64,000 bases of DNA from Diplodia intermedia. Lineage: Eukaryota; Ascomycota; Dothideomycetes; Botryosphaeriales; Botryosphaeriaceae. This document shows, one piece after another, positions 55,198-64,000 of this stretch. How positions within the stretch are numbered: the stretch's first letter is position 1; each line of letters begins with the position of its first letter. Under the pieces are notes generated by a model, which worked only from the letters and a program-made list of their open reading frames with translations, was not told where the DNA came from and made no database searches. The position numbers were made by a program, and so were the translations under genes. The DNA is taken from positions 186,001 through 250,000 of the forward strand of contig JAKEKT010000048.1 in the NCBI GenBank assembly GCA_021495925.1, written 5' to 3'.

Positions 55198-57802
55198 ATG
55201 GGGTGGCTTCAAAACCTGGTGGTGTATGCTCTTCAAGTCTCTGGAGGTGCGCAGCAAGGACAACAAAACCAACAAGGACAGCAAGTCCAACATGGGCAGC
55301 AAGGTCAACCAGGCCAACCAGGACAAGGTGACCAGGTCGGGAGTCATGTCCTGGCAGAACACGGTGGTTCCGGCAGTCAAGCTGGAAACCTACAGCACAA
55401 TGCGGCGGCTTCCCCGTCCCCTACCATTACAGTTGCCGGGAGTGTCCTTACAGCTACATCGGGAACATACGTTTACGACCACAAGACCCTTTCACCAGGA
55501 GGTCCTGCCATTACCGTCGCAGGAGCAACGTACAGTTTGTTTGCTGGACCCCATGCTTCGACAACTTATCTCGTTGTAAAGTCTGGTGGTCACCAGCCTA
55601 CAACTCAGACGGTCCAGCAACCGATGACAACAAGCTCGAGTTCGACACGTACTTCGGCTACCACTGGGACATTTTCCAAAACCTCTACAATCACTCATAC
55701 ATCATCTTCAAGCTCGGCTGTATCCAACTCGGCCTCTTCGGCTTTGCTGTCATCCTCCTTAGCCTCTTCTTCTTCGAGCTCAGTTATGTCGAGCTCAGCG
55801 TCATCGAGTTTGGCATCGAGTTCTGTTTCATCCTCTTCTTCTTCAATCTCAATCGCGTCGAGCTCAGCCTTGTCGAGTTCGGTGTCGTCTATCTCTTCAT
55901 CTACTCTTTCCGCGTCTTCGACGGCCTCAACTCCTACTACCACTCCTTGTGCAGGGAACACTGCCTCAACGAGGGCAGAATGGTGCGATTACAGCGTCGA
56001 CACTGATTACTACAATGAGGTACCTGAGACAGGTGTCACACGAGAGTACTGGTTCGATCTCCAAGAGGTTACTGTCGCGCCCGATGGTATTGAGAGAATC
56101 GCTTTGACTGTCAACGGGACCATTCCTGGACCGACGATCGAGGCCGACTGGGGCGATAATGTCGTTGTGCACGTCACGAACAACTTGGCATCGAGCATGA
56201 ATGGCACTAGCATTCATTTCCACGGTATACGCCAGAACTACACCAACCAGCATGATGGCGTTGTGAGTATCACGCAGTGCCCGACAGCACCCGGCTCGAA
56301 CTATACCTATACCTGGCGAGCCACCCAATACGGCACGACTTGGTAAGCTTCCTTAGGCGTTTGAGATGATCGGAAGACTAACGGCAATCAGGTACCACTC
56401 TCATTTTGCCCTTCAAGCATGGGAGGGCGTCTTTGGTGGTAAGTTTGCCTGAACATGCAGTGCCACTTCACGTACAGCTCTGATACCTCGTGTTGCAGGC
56501 ATCAAGATCAACGGTCCAGCCACTGCCAACTATGATGTCGACTTGGGTCACGTCTTTCTGAACGACTGGAGCCACGAAACTTCAAGCTCTCTCGAGATCG
56601 TATCAGAAATGCAAGGACCGCCTACCCTGGAAAACGCGTTGATTAACGGGACCAATGTGTACAACGATTCCGGCGTCGTCACCGGTTCACGGTTCGAGAC
56701 AACATGGGAGGCTGGGACTTCTTACCGGCTGAGGTTGGTCAGTGGTGCCATCGATACCCAATTCAAGTTCTCCGTCGACAACCACACTATGCTGGTGATT
56801 GCGAATGACTTGGTACCTATTGTTCCCTACAATACCACCGTGTTGAACATTGGGATGGGTAAGACATGCTGAGAAAGAATCCTATGAAGTACATCACTGA
56901 CATGGGGCCACAGGCCAACGCTACGATGTGATCATTACTGCTGATCAAGAATCCATCGGGACTGATTTCTGGATGCGCGCCATCCCACAGACAGCTTGCT
57001 CCAACAACGGTAACCCTGATAACATCAAGGGAATTGTCCGGTACTCGACCAGCATTTCGTCCGACGACCCCGAAACCACTGGCTACGACTACACCAACGA
57101 GTGCGTGGACGAATCCATGAGCAGTCTCGTACCATATTTGTCAAAGAACGCCGAGTCCGGGACATCGCTTCTCGAGGCAGTGACACTTGGCCGGAACACG
57201 GACAACTACAATCGCTGGTACATGAACAGCACGTCGATGGTGGTGGAATGGAATAACCCGTCGCTGCTGCAGGTGTACGAGAATGACACGACGTTTACCG
57301 ATACCAGTGGCGTCGTGCGGTTGGATACGGCCAACGAGTGGGTTGTCTTTGTAATCGACACCACGATGCCGGTCCCCCACCCCATCCATCTCCACGGGCA
57401 TGATGTAAGTTTTCCGCTCCCGTGTCCTCCTGCCACAGAAATTGCACACAAGCGACTTCGCAAGGCTGACTGTAATGTTTGCAGTTTAACGTCCTCGCCC
57501 AAGGAACCGGTACATACGACTCGTCGGTGACGCTGAACCTGGACAACCCGCCACGGCGCGATGTGGCGTTGCTGCCCTCAGCTGGTTATCTCGTCATCGC
57601 TTTCGAGACGGACAACCCGGGCGCGTGGCTGATGCATTGCCACATTGGCTGGCACACGTCCGAGGGTTTCGCCATCCAAATCCTGGAGCGATGGGACGAA
57701 ATTGAGCCGTTGATCGACTATGACGTGCTGGAAGACAACTGCAACGCTTGGGACTCGTATGTAGAGGCTTATTCGGTTGAGCAGGATGATTCTGGAGTGT
57801 GA
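55198..57802 (+). CDS. laccase-like multicopper oxidase with long N-terminal extension
   Basis: Oxidises phenolic or similar substrates with reduction of O2 to water (family role). Exons are 55198-56342, 56392-56438, 56499-56858, 56914-57404 and 57485-57802, giving 786 aa. All four copper-binding segments are present: IHFHG (H340, H342), WYHSH (H384, H386), HPIHLHGH (H673, H676, H678) and HCHIGWH (H732, C733, H734, H738). The residue ten after Cys733 is Phe743, the non-coordinating axial class. The oxidase core starts only near residue 255 (EWCDYSVDTDYYNEVPETGV). Before it lie a weakly hydrophobic start, a Gln/Gly repeat, a region with two ITVAG motifs (TITVAGSVL and AITVAGATYSL), and a run of about 120 mostly Ser residues. 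No standard signal peptide is visible. Secretion is nevertheless likely from the N-glycosylation sites. Confidence 0.9.
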
Positions 57803-59229
57803 GGAGACGGACGGAATCGATGAAAAGGCAAAATGATGGTGGTGCTTCTCGATCTTTTAGACTTTAATTTGTTGAAATTCAGTAATGTATAGTCACTCTT
57901 TTTCCAGCTTGATCCTGGATTGCGTAAGATATTTTGACCTTCTATTCGAAAGAAATGCACTGTTCGTGGATGGCTGGAACGAATACCCGAATTTCCATTT
58001 TTTTTTAAATGTATCTAGGTACAGAATTCAACGACATATGCAACATGTTTGAAAATACAGGTTCGGGGTTGTCAGATGCTTATGCGACCCGTGGTGGTCT
58101 TGAAAGCGTCTTTTGGTTACGGACCTTGATGACGTCGAGCGGCTTTTGAATGACCACGTCGGGCCGACCCGCTTTGTCCCCCGCATACCGCATTCAACCT
58201 CTAGACCGAGCATTCAGAAATGTGGCTTGAGGACTGAGATCCAGAATTTGCTGTTTTCTCACTGCTTAACAAGAAGCAGGGAGTAAACATGGAGTGAGAA
58301 AACGCCAAATTATCACTGCTGAGCTCTGGAACTGAGTAAGCGACTACTTTTTTTTTCTTTTTGCTTACGGCCGCTGTATTCTCGGTCTAGACGTGTCGGT
58401 CCTCCTTGGCTTGTCGACAAGACATGGTCGATAATGATGGCAGCTGACAGCGGCACAGTCCGAGGTGCCACGTTTCCACAAGGCCACAAATCAAGGGACG
58501 GACGACGTCTTCGTTCTTGGCGTCCCGACCGAATCGGTTCGGCTTTTCCCTTGCCGGTTCTTCTGCAAGAGATGTTACACATACCGATATTGGATGGTGG
58601 TATTTGACACAGGTGGTGTCCCGGAGAAGCGGGTCCTCTTCTTTCATCACCGTCCGGCTTATCTGCCGGTTCCCTCCCCAATCACGGCATGGTTGTTTGC
58701 CCGCGATCTGACTGGCGGTTCGATCAGTGGTTCGTGGTTGATCTGCGGCGGGCCGAGGTGATGGAGGCACAGGCGTTGGGTTGTGCACGTCCGGGCGCTG
58801 ACGACGACAAACGCCCCACCGCGCGTCACCACGTCGACACAGCCTTTAAAATGGGGCCCTGCCCAGCCACCTGTTTTCCATGGCGTGGCTGCGTCAAGGC
58901 CGGTCAAGTTTGCATCGCGCCCTGCTTTTGCTGTGACTGGCTGCCTACAGGCGGTCGGCTGCCCCTTTGAGTTAATTCCTCGCATGACCCCTACGCCAGC
59001 AGCACACGGTACCTGCGCCTGCTAGAGGCCTTGGAATCTTCGCCCAGCCTCCCCATATTATCCTACGATAATAATGAGAGCCGCGACCCTGGTTTTGAGC
59101 CTCCTCCAACCATCAACGCCGCTACTGCGCTGCTGTGCATAGCCTGAATCCCGGTCGTTTTCTCCGTTGCGTTCGCTTGACTTTTATTTCTTACCTGCCA
59201 TCTCTCGATTCTCTGCGTATACCCTTAGC
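57803..59229. other. intergenic between the oxidase and GH16 genes
   Basis: About 1.4 kb without a supported gene. AT-rich at 57830-58060 (3' UTR), with poly-T at about 58348-58356. The right end is the GH16 promoter/leader. Confidence 0.4.
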
Positions 59230-60309
59230 ATGCGTTGCACCTGGCCTTCCGTTACCGCATTAGTCGCCTTTGGACTACCATCCGTCTTGGCGCAAACCTA
59301 CACAGACTGCAACCCCCTCGAGAGCTGTACGTCCATCCGCTCCCCTCAGTCCGATCTTTCACTGACCATCCCAGCATCATGTGCCCCCGATGACGCCCTC
59401 TCGTCCGGCTCGCACACGGCCGACTTCACCCAGGGCGAGAACGACCAATGGACGGTGACGGCGGGCAGCGTCAACTACGGCAGCAACGGCGCCGAGTTCA
59501 CCATCAAGCAGTCGGGCGACGCCCCCACCATCGCCACGTCCTGGTACTTCCTCTTCGGGCGGGTCGAGGTGCTGCTGCGCGCCGCGCCCGGCACCGGCAT
59601 CGTCAGCAGCGTCGTCATGGAGTCGGACGACCTGGACGAGATCGACTGGGAGTGGCTCGGCGGCGCGGCGGGCCAGGTCGAGAGCAACTACTTCGGCAAG
59701 GGCAACACGACCAGCTACGACCGCGCCGTCTACCACGCCGTCGCGCCCGACACCCAGGCCGACCTGCACAACTACACGGTGCTGTGGTCGGCCGACTACA
59801 CCACCTGGTACGTCGACGGCGTCGCCGTGCGCACCCTCAACTACGCCGACGCCGTCGCCGGCTCCAACTACCCGCAGACCCCCATGCGCCTCCGCCTCGG
59901 CGTCTGGGCCGGCGGCGACAGCAACAACGACCAGGGCACCATCGGCTGGGCCGGCGGCACCACCGACTACTCCCAGGGCCCCTTCACCTGCTACGTCGAG
60001 AAGGTTTCCATTGTGAACTTCTCGCCCGCCACCAGCTACAGCTACAGCGACACCACCGGCAGCTGGAGGAGCATCACCGCCGATGGCGGAGAGGTGAATT
60101 CGAACGAGGGGGGCCAGGTCGACGACTCCGCCACCGCTACTTCCGGCTCGTCGGCTTCGTCGACGAGTGGGTCTTCGAATATGTGGTGGACGGCGAGCGC
60201 GGGCGCGGTCGCCAAGGCCGCGTCCGGGGCGAGTGTGGATAGCAGGGCGGGGGCTTGGAAGTGTATGGTTGTGGCGTTGGGTCTGGTTTTCGGGTTCACC
60301 CTGGTGTAA
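59230..60309 (+). CDS. Crh/Utr2-family GH16 cell-wall transglycosylase, GPI-anchored
   Basis: Cross-links chitin to beta-glucan in the fungal wall (Crh family role). Exons are 59230-59326 and 59375-60309, giving 343 aa. The 48-bp intron (GTACGT, CTGAC branch, CCAG) is frame-neutral with no stop, so the gene also reads as one ORF of 359 aa. Splicing gives CNPLESSSCAPDDALSSG, which matches the family's usual N-terminal spacing. A signal peptide covers about residues 1-21 (VTALVAFGLPSVLAQ). The catalytic motif is DE121-I-D123-W-E125-W. Downstream blocks are SNYFGKGNTTSYDRA, YTVLWSADYTTWYVDG and MRLRLGVWAGGD. A Ser/Thr-rich stalk precedes a hydrophobic C-terminus (CMVVALGLVFGFTLV), a GPI-attachment signal. 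Extreme GC3 bias creates a 316-codon antisense frame. Confidence 0.92.
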   Translation: MRCTWPSVTALVAFGLPSVLAQTYTDCNPLESCTSIRSPQSDLSLTIPASCAPDDALSSGSHTADFTQGENDQWTVTAGSVNYGSNGAEFTIKQSGDAPTIATSWYFLFGRVEVLLRAAPGTGIVSSVVMESDDLDEIDWEWLGGAAGQVESNYFGKGNTTSYDRAVYHAVAPDTQADLHNYTVLWSADYTTWYVDGVAVRTLNYADAVAGSNYPQTPMRLRLGVWAGGDSNNDQGTIGWAGGTTDYSQGPFTCYVEKVSIVNFSPATSYSYSDTTGSWRSITADGGEVNSNEGGQVDDSATATSGSSASSTSGSSNMWWTASAGAVAKAASGASVDSRAGAWKCMVVALGLVFGFTLV

Positions 60310-60708
60310 TATTTCTGTTAAAATCATGGGCGCAACGGTTAGAGATGGTAATGATTCATGACGTATATACGATAATAAGGGGCTCTATGAATATAAAGTC
60401 ATTCATGTCAAAATCAAAATTCACGGTGACAAGTTGCGAATGATGCCGTCTCCCGCATGGGCAGTTGGAGCAGATATCCGGACGTATATGTAAAATCATA
60501 AGTCACAAAACCACGTCCAGACATTGTCTTCGGCTGCCCCCGTGAGCAGGGTATTGGGTTTTCGTTCAATATAATTTTGAAGCGTGTCATCACAATTGTT
60601 CTCGTTACATCTACTCGACTGAATCGACCGACACACCTCCCCATACCTGGACCACCTTTTTCATTTTATTTGACTTTCCCTCGCTCACCACGTTATGCTT
60701 CCAAGAAG
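60310..60708. other. convergent intergenic, AT-rich
   Basis: 3' flanks of the GH16 (+) and OPT (-) genes. AT-rich; nothing else. Confidence 0.45.
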
Positions 60709-63282
60709 CTATGACCATGTGCCGTTCGCAAAGCCAAAATAACCCTCCGCAGGCATGTCCAAGTACGGTACTCCGTCCGCATCCGCCGTATTTAAGTAGA
60801 CCTCGTTTCCCCACCATGAAGGAAACACACCCCCGGGATATGTGACGCAGAAGAAGATGATGATGCCAGCCAGTGCTGTGCCGGTGTCGAGAGCGGCGGC
60901 CAACACGTAATTGTACTTCGACCACCACGCGAAGAACTTGTTCTTGATCCAGTGATTGAATATGTAGTTTACAAGCGCCCAACTGGAGTAGTTAATGCCA
61001 GTGGCAGGCGGTACTGAGTATGTTCCGACGAAGATCTAGAGCCTGTATTAGCATATACGGTGATAGGAGAAGTGGTGGTGTTGATGGTGGTTGAAAAAAA
61101 GGGGGTGGGGAGATTTTTGGGGAGGACGTTTCTCTTACCAACGGCCAATTAACCTTCTTGAAATAGTCTTTCTTAGTGTATTTCCAAGCAGCCCACGTAG
61201 TCAAAGGCATGAGCGCTCCGATCCAGAAGAAATGCAGCAAGCCGGAATAAATCTTGCCCACACTGTAGAGCCTCGCAGGCCCAATCAGACCCCAGATGAC
61301 AGACGACGAGAAAACAGTCCGGCCTGAAGGGCAAGTGAAACCGCTTGCTTGATCCTCGGTGCATATGTCGTCGATGTTGCCCAGCATCCAGGTGGTGACG
61401 CCGACCTGGGTCAGTGCTCCCAGCACGGTTGCACTTCCCTGCGCCGCGAAGACGAGGCGCGGAGACACTTTCATGTAGTGACCGAGCTTCATATCTTGAG
61501 CGAAGAAGAGGCCCTGCTGAACGACGTCCTGGGAGAGTGTCTTAAAGAGCATGTTGGCCAGCGGCTTGCCTTGAAACATGTAACCGCCAATGAACTCGCT
61601 AAGGACGTTGAGCTGCTGAGCGTCGACGTTGGTGATTCCCTGGATGATCCCGCAAGGAATCATGTAGATAGCGGGGATTAGCAATCCAAGGAAGACGCCA
61701 TAGACAGGAAGTAGTGTGTCGTATATTTCGACCATGACGATGGCTAGGGCAAGGGTAACAGCCGTCACCACTGCATACCACCACCACGGCGTCTTCTTGT
61801 ACGCCTGCATCAACCGGCCATGGATGTCGAGCTTCTGGCCGACGCGGAGAGTCTGCCAAATGTCTTTGCCGTGCCAGATACCAACGTGCACGAGGACGGA
61901 GGTAAGAGATGCAAAAGATAGGCCATAGACGAACGCGAAAGATGCTCCAAGATACGGTGGCGAGTACTCAGCGTACTTGGCCGCGTTGAAAGAGCCATCG
62001 TCGTTGAGTAAGGTGGTGACGTTGTAGGCCTGGCCAGTACGGTCGTAGACATCAGCAGTCATGAGGGGGAGGTAGCCGGTCCACCAGGTGTTGGTGTAGT
62101 AAATGGCTGGCACAATGATCCAGAAAGCTCCAACAAAGCCAAAGAAGACGTTCAGAGCCGCCCAGGAAGGAGACAGAAGCGGGTTGGTGTTGTAGGCGAT
62201 CTGCGTCCAGTCAAAGGTGATAGGGCTGAGACCAAGCCCAGTCTGCATTCCGAACAGGTGATTGACGATGCGGTTCTTGGGGGCAATCCAACAGACCCAG
62301 GTAAAGTACGAGAGCGCAACAAACATCAGGCCCGGGAACCACCACCAAATGAAGGCGCCCGTCAAGGCGTACATGAAGAAACGCAGGCGCGTGATTTTCC
62401 ATCCATTGGCCACTGCATTGGTACGCGAGTGGAGAGTGCTCAGCAAAGCGCAGATTGATAGAGAACCGGGCCAAATGATATTGGCAGGGGTAACGAGCCA
62501 AGGCGCGGACAGGCCGGCAACGCCGAATCCGAGAAGCTGACAGCACAGAACCATGAGTATGTTGAGACCGGTACGCATGGGAAAGCCATAGAATTTGCTA
62601 GAAGCTTGAATGATGTTGGTAGCATCCGCGCTGCCAAAGCCTATTGAGACATTGGACATGATGGTGATAACGGTGTGCTCCTTGATGTTGAAGTGGCGGT
62701 CTGGATTGATGCACCATTTGCCTAGAGGGCCGAGATTAATGGTCCAGAGCGGCAGAACATGAGCCAGGAAAATGCCACACGGGTAGGCCAGCAGCTCAGC
62801 AACAAGCGAGACGATGTGGACGGACGGATAGCGCAACGAGAAGAAGTTGTTGATTCCGCAGCCGAGCATGGTGAAAGCATAACCAATGATCCACATGCGG
62901 AGTGTGTTCACTGGAATACTGGGGTCGTCGACCTCGGGAACAACACCACGAACTGTAGTCGATCAGCGTCCATCAAGCCAAATGGTAGTGTGCGCAAGGG
63001 CTCATCTTCCACAAAACATCTTCACAAGCGAATGCCCTCCCGTAGGTAGCTGAAAACATGACTGGCGAAAATGTAACTGTAGGGCTGTCAAAACATACCT
63101 TCGGGATACGGCGAGTGATCGGCATCCAGATCAATCTCCTTGTTCCCCTCATCCAGCGCCTCGGCAAGGTCGACCTCCAGCTCCTGCAGATGGCCGGTCT
63201 CGACATCTTGACCATCAACAACAGGTCCGTCCTTCTCGTCCGCCACCTTGGGTCGCTCGGCGTCGCTTATGGACTGGGACAT
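60709..63282 (-). CDS. OPT-family oligopeptide transporter
   Basis: Plasma-membrane proton-coupled transporter of small peptides or glutathione-like substrates (family role; substrate not determinable). Exons on the minus strand are 63282-63099, 62952-61139 and 61035-60709, with introns of 146 and 103 bp, giving 774 aa. I chose the ATG at 63282 (MSQSISDAERPK). The acidic cytosolic N-terminus ends DADHSPYPE-VRGVVPEVDD. The OPT core starts PVNTLRMWIIGYAFTMLG. About 14 hydrophobic spans are visible, with family blocks FFSLRYPSVHIVSLVAELLA, LPLWTINLGPLGKWCINP, NIIQASSKFYG, KIYSGLLHFFWIGALMP and GIIQGITNVDAQQLNVLSEF. The terminus after the last exon is VYLNTADADGVPYLDMP then AEGYFGFANGTWS. Length is usual for fungal OPTs. 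Confidence 0.93.
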
Positions 63283-64000
63283 GTCGGGCAGTGATGTTGC
63301 TCGGCGCAAGAGGTTGAAGCCGAAGTGCTCAGGTCAGCTGCAGAAGGTAACGTAGTACCTTGAAAAGCACGCGAGACAGCCCTGTCCGACTTGAAGAAAC
63401 AGGATGCGGGCAACAGGCGCACATCATATACTCTCACGTCGTGAACCCGCGCTGCGCGTGGGCTCACGGCGACATTTGCCGACGGTCATAGCTGCACGGA
63501 CTTGCGCGTGATGGAGATAAGCAACAAGTGCCGCCACTGCAACGGGACGCGCATGCTTGAGCTGACGGTTGCATCCGCAGTATGCTTGGATGATAAGGGC
63601 ATATGCTTGACTTGCCTGACAAGGCATTCGGCCCCGATGGCTGCAGCGTCCCCATTGGTGGCCAGTTGATCGGCACTTGACGCGGGCGAGCCGACAGTGC
63701 CGGAAAGATACGCTTCTCACTGCATGGAGCCAAAATCCCTGTACTGATCCTACCACACCGAGAGAGAGAGGAAAAAGAAGAGAACAAAAAAGACCTCCCT
63801 GAAGATTTTCACACTAAAACTAAGGAAGGGGATTGACCATGCTACGATGCCGAGCTCCCATCTGGTCCGTGAGTTGGCGGGTCGGTATCTGGGGTGGCAC
63901 GACCGGGGTCTTCGGCGCCTCAGCGACGAGACTGCAGAAGCATTGTGGCGTATCTACCGGCGTTCTTGACCTAGCTTGAACATTTCCCGCGCTTTGCCTG
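63283..64000. other. OPT upstream region to window edge
   Basis: Presumed promoter of the OPT gene. GA run (GAGAGAGAGAGG) at about 63760-63772. No gene supported up to the window end. Confidence 0.4.

Noticed and set aside
55695..55961. Acidic 88-residue frame antisense to the oxidase
   Set aside because: It is only the reverse reading of the Ser-codon repeats (TCN/AGC read backwards gives Glu/Asp/Leu).
59377..60327. 316-codon open frame antisense to the GH16 gene
   Set aside because: It mirrors a very GC3-biased exon and has no domain of its own (runs of Gly/Val/Arg). The sense strand clearly encodes a Crh enzyme.
49329..63282. A biosynthetic gene cluster formed by MFS, oxidase and OPT genes
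   Set aside because: No backbone enzyme (PKS, NRPS, terpene cyclase, RiPP maturase) or cluster regulator is present. A Crh wall enzyme and long spacers lie between them.
1..64000. CRISPR arrays, operons, phage or plasmid features
   Set aside because: Intron-rich eukaryotic nuclear sequence; the only tandem array lacks the spacer/repeat layout of CRISPR.

Overview
The window is nuclear DNA of a filamentous ascomycete. Genes carry many short introns (mostly 47-80 bp, GTRAGT-like donors, CTRAC-type branch sites, YAG acceptors), third codon positions are GC-rich, and the gene set is fungal: Spt16, Sla2/End4, Sec61-gamma, Nop6, secreted GH7 and GH5 cellulases, a Crh-type GH16, a multicopper oxidase and an OPT transporter. 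A plant-biomass-associated Pezizomycotina, perhaps a dothideomycete, is my inference. There are no operons, plasmid or phage features, or CRISPR arrays. I placed exons by hand from splice signals and reading-frame closure. In every complete model except the one at 43482-46466, whose first exon is unresolved, the joined exon lengths are multiples of three and end at a stop.

Layout. 1-6373: the 3' end of an unknown gene, nop6 (-), a mitochondrial membrane protein (+), and a BTB-like/polyproline protein (-). 6374-9458: gene-poor, with a candidate solo LTR and an intron-bearing tRNA-Leu(CAG) whose 3' end is imperfectly duplicated about 220 bp downstream. 9459-21465: GH7 cellobiohydrolase, a WDR23/DCAF11-like WD40 protein, sss1 (Sec61-gamma, with an 11-nt exon) divergent from a CPSF6-like RNA-binding protein, then a GH5 endoglucanase with a C-terminal X2-like domain. 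22220-27515: sla2 and a conserved hypothetical gene. 27516-32824: gene-poor, with coding-like fragments and a small single-span membrane protein. 32825-36341: two adjacent secreted or membrane proteins. 36954-42043: an SLC25-like carrier (with a 7-nt exon) divergent from spt16. 43482-46466: a coiled-coil protein with an unresolved first exon. 46467-49328: gene-poor, holding an unusual compound tandem array at about 47759-48386. 49329-63282: an MFS transporter, a small secreted protein with a GC-AG intron, a laccase-like multicopper oxidase with a long N-terminal extension, a Crh-family GPI transglycosylase and an OPT transporter. The last 0.7 kb shows nothing I can call.

How the genes relate. 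Housekeeping genes for chromatin, ER translocation, endocytosis, mRNA 3' processing and ribosome biogenesis are interleaved with secretory and biomass genes. GH7, GH5, laccase and the transporters fit growth on plant material, but they are scattered between housekeeping genes and do not form a biosynthetic cluster. The best candidate for something undescribed is the 47.76-48.39 kb array. Each repeat there begins at a splice-donor-like sequence and contains an acceptor-like AG. Joining the short segments between them leaves one reading frame open. The other notable signals are the very short exons in three conserved genes.
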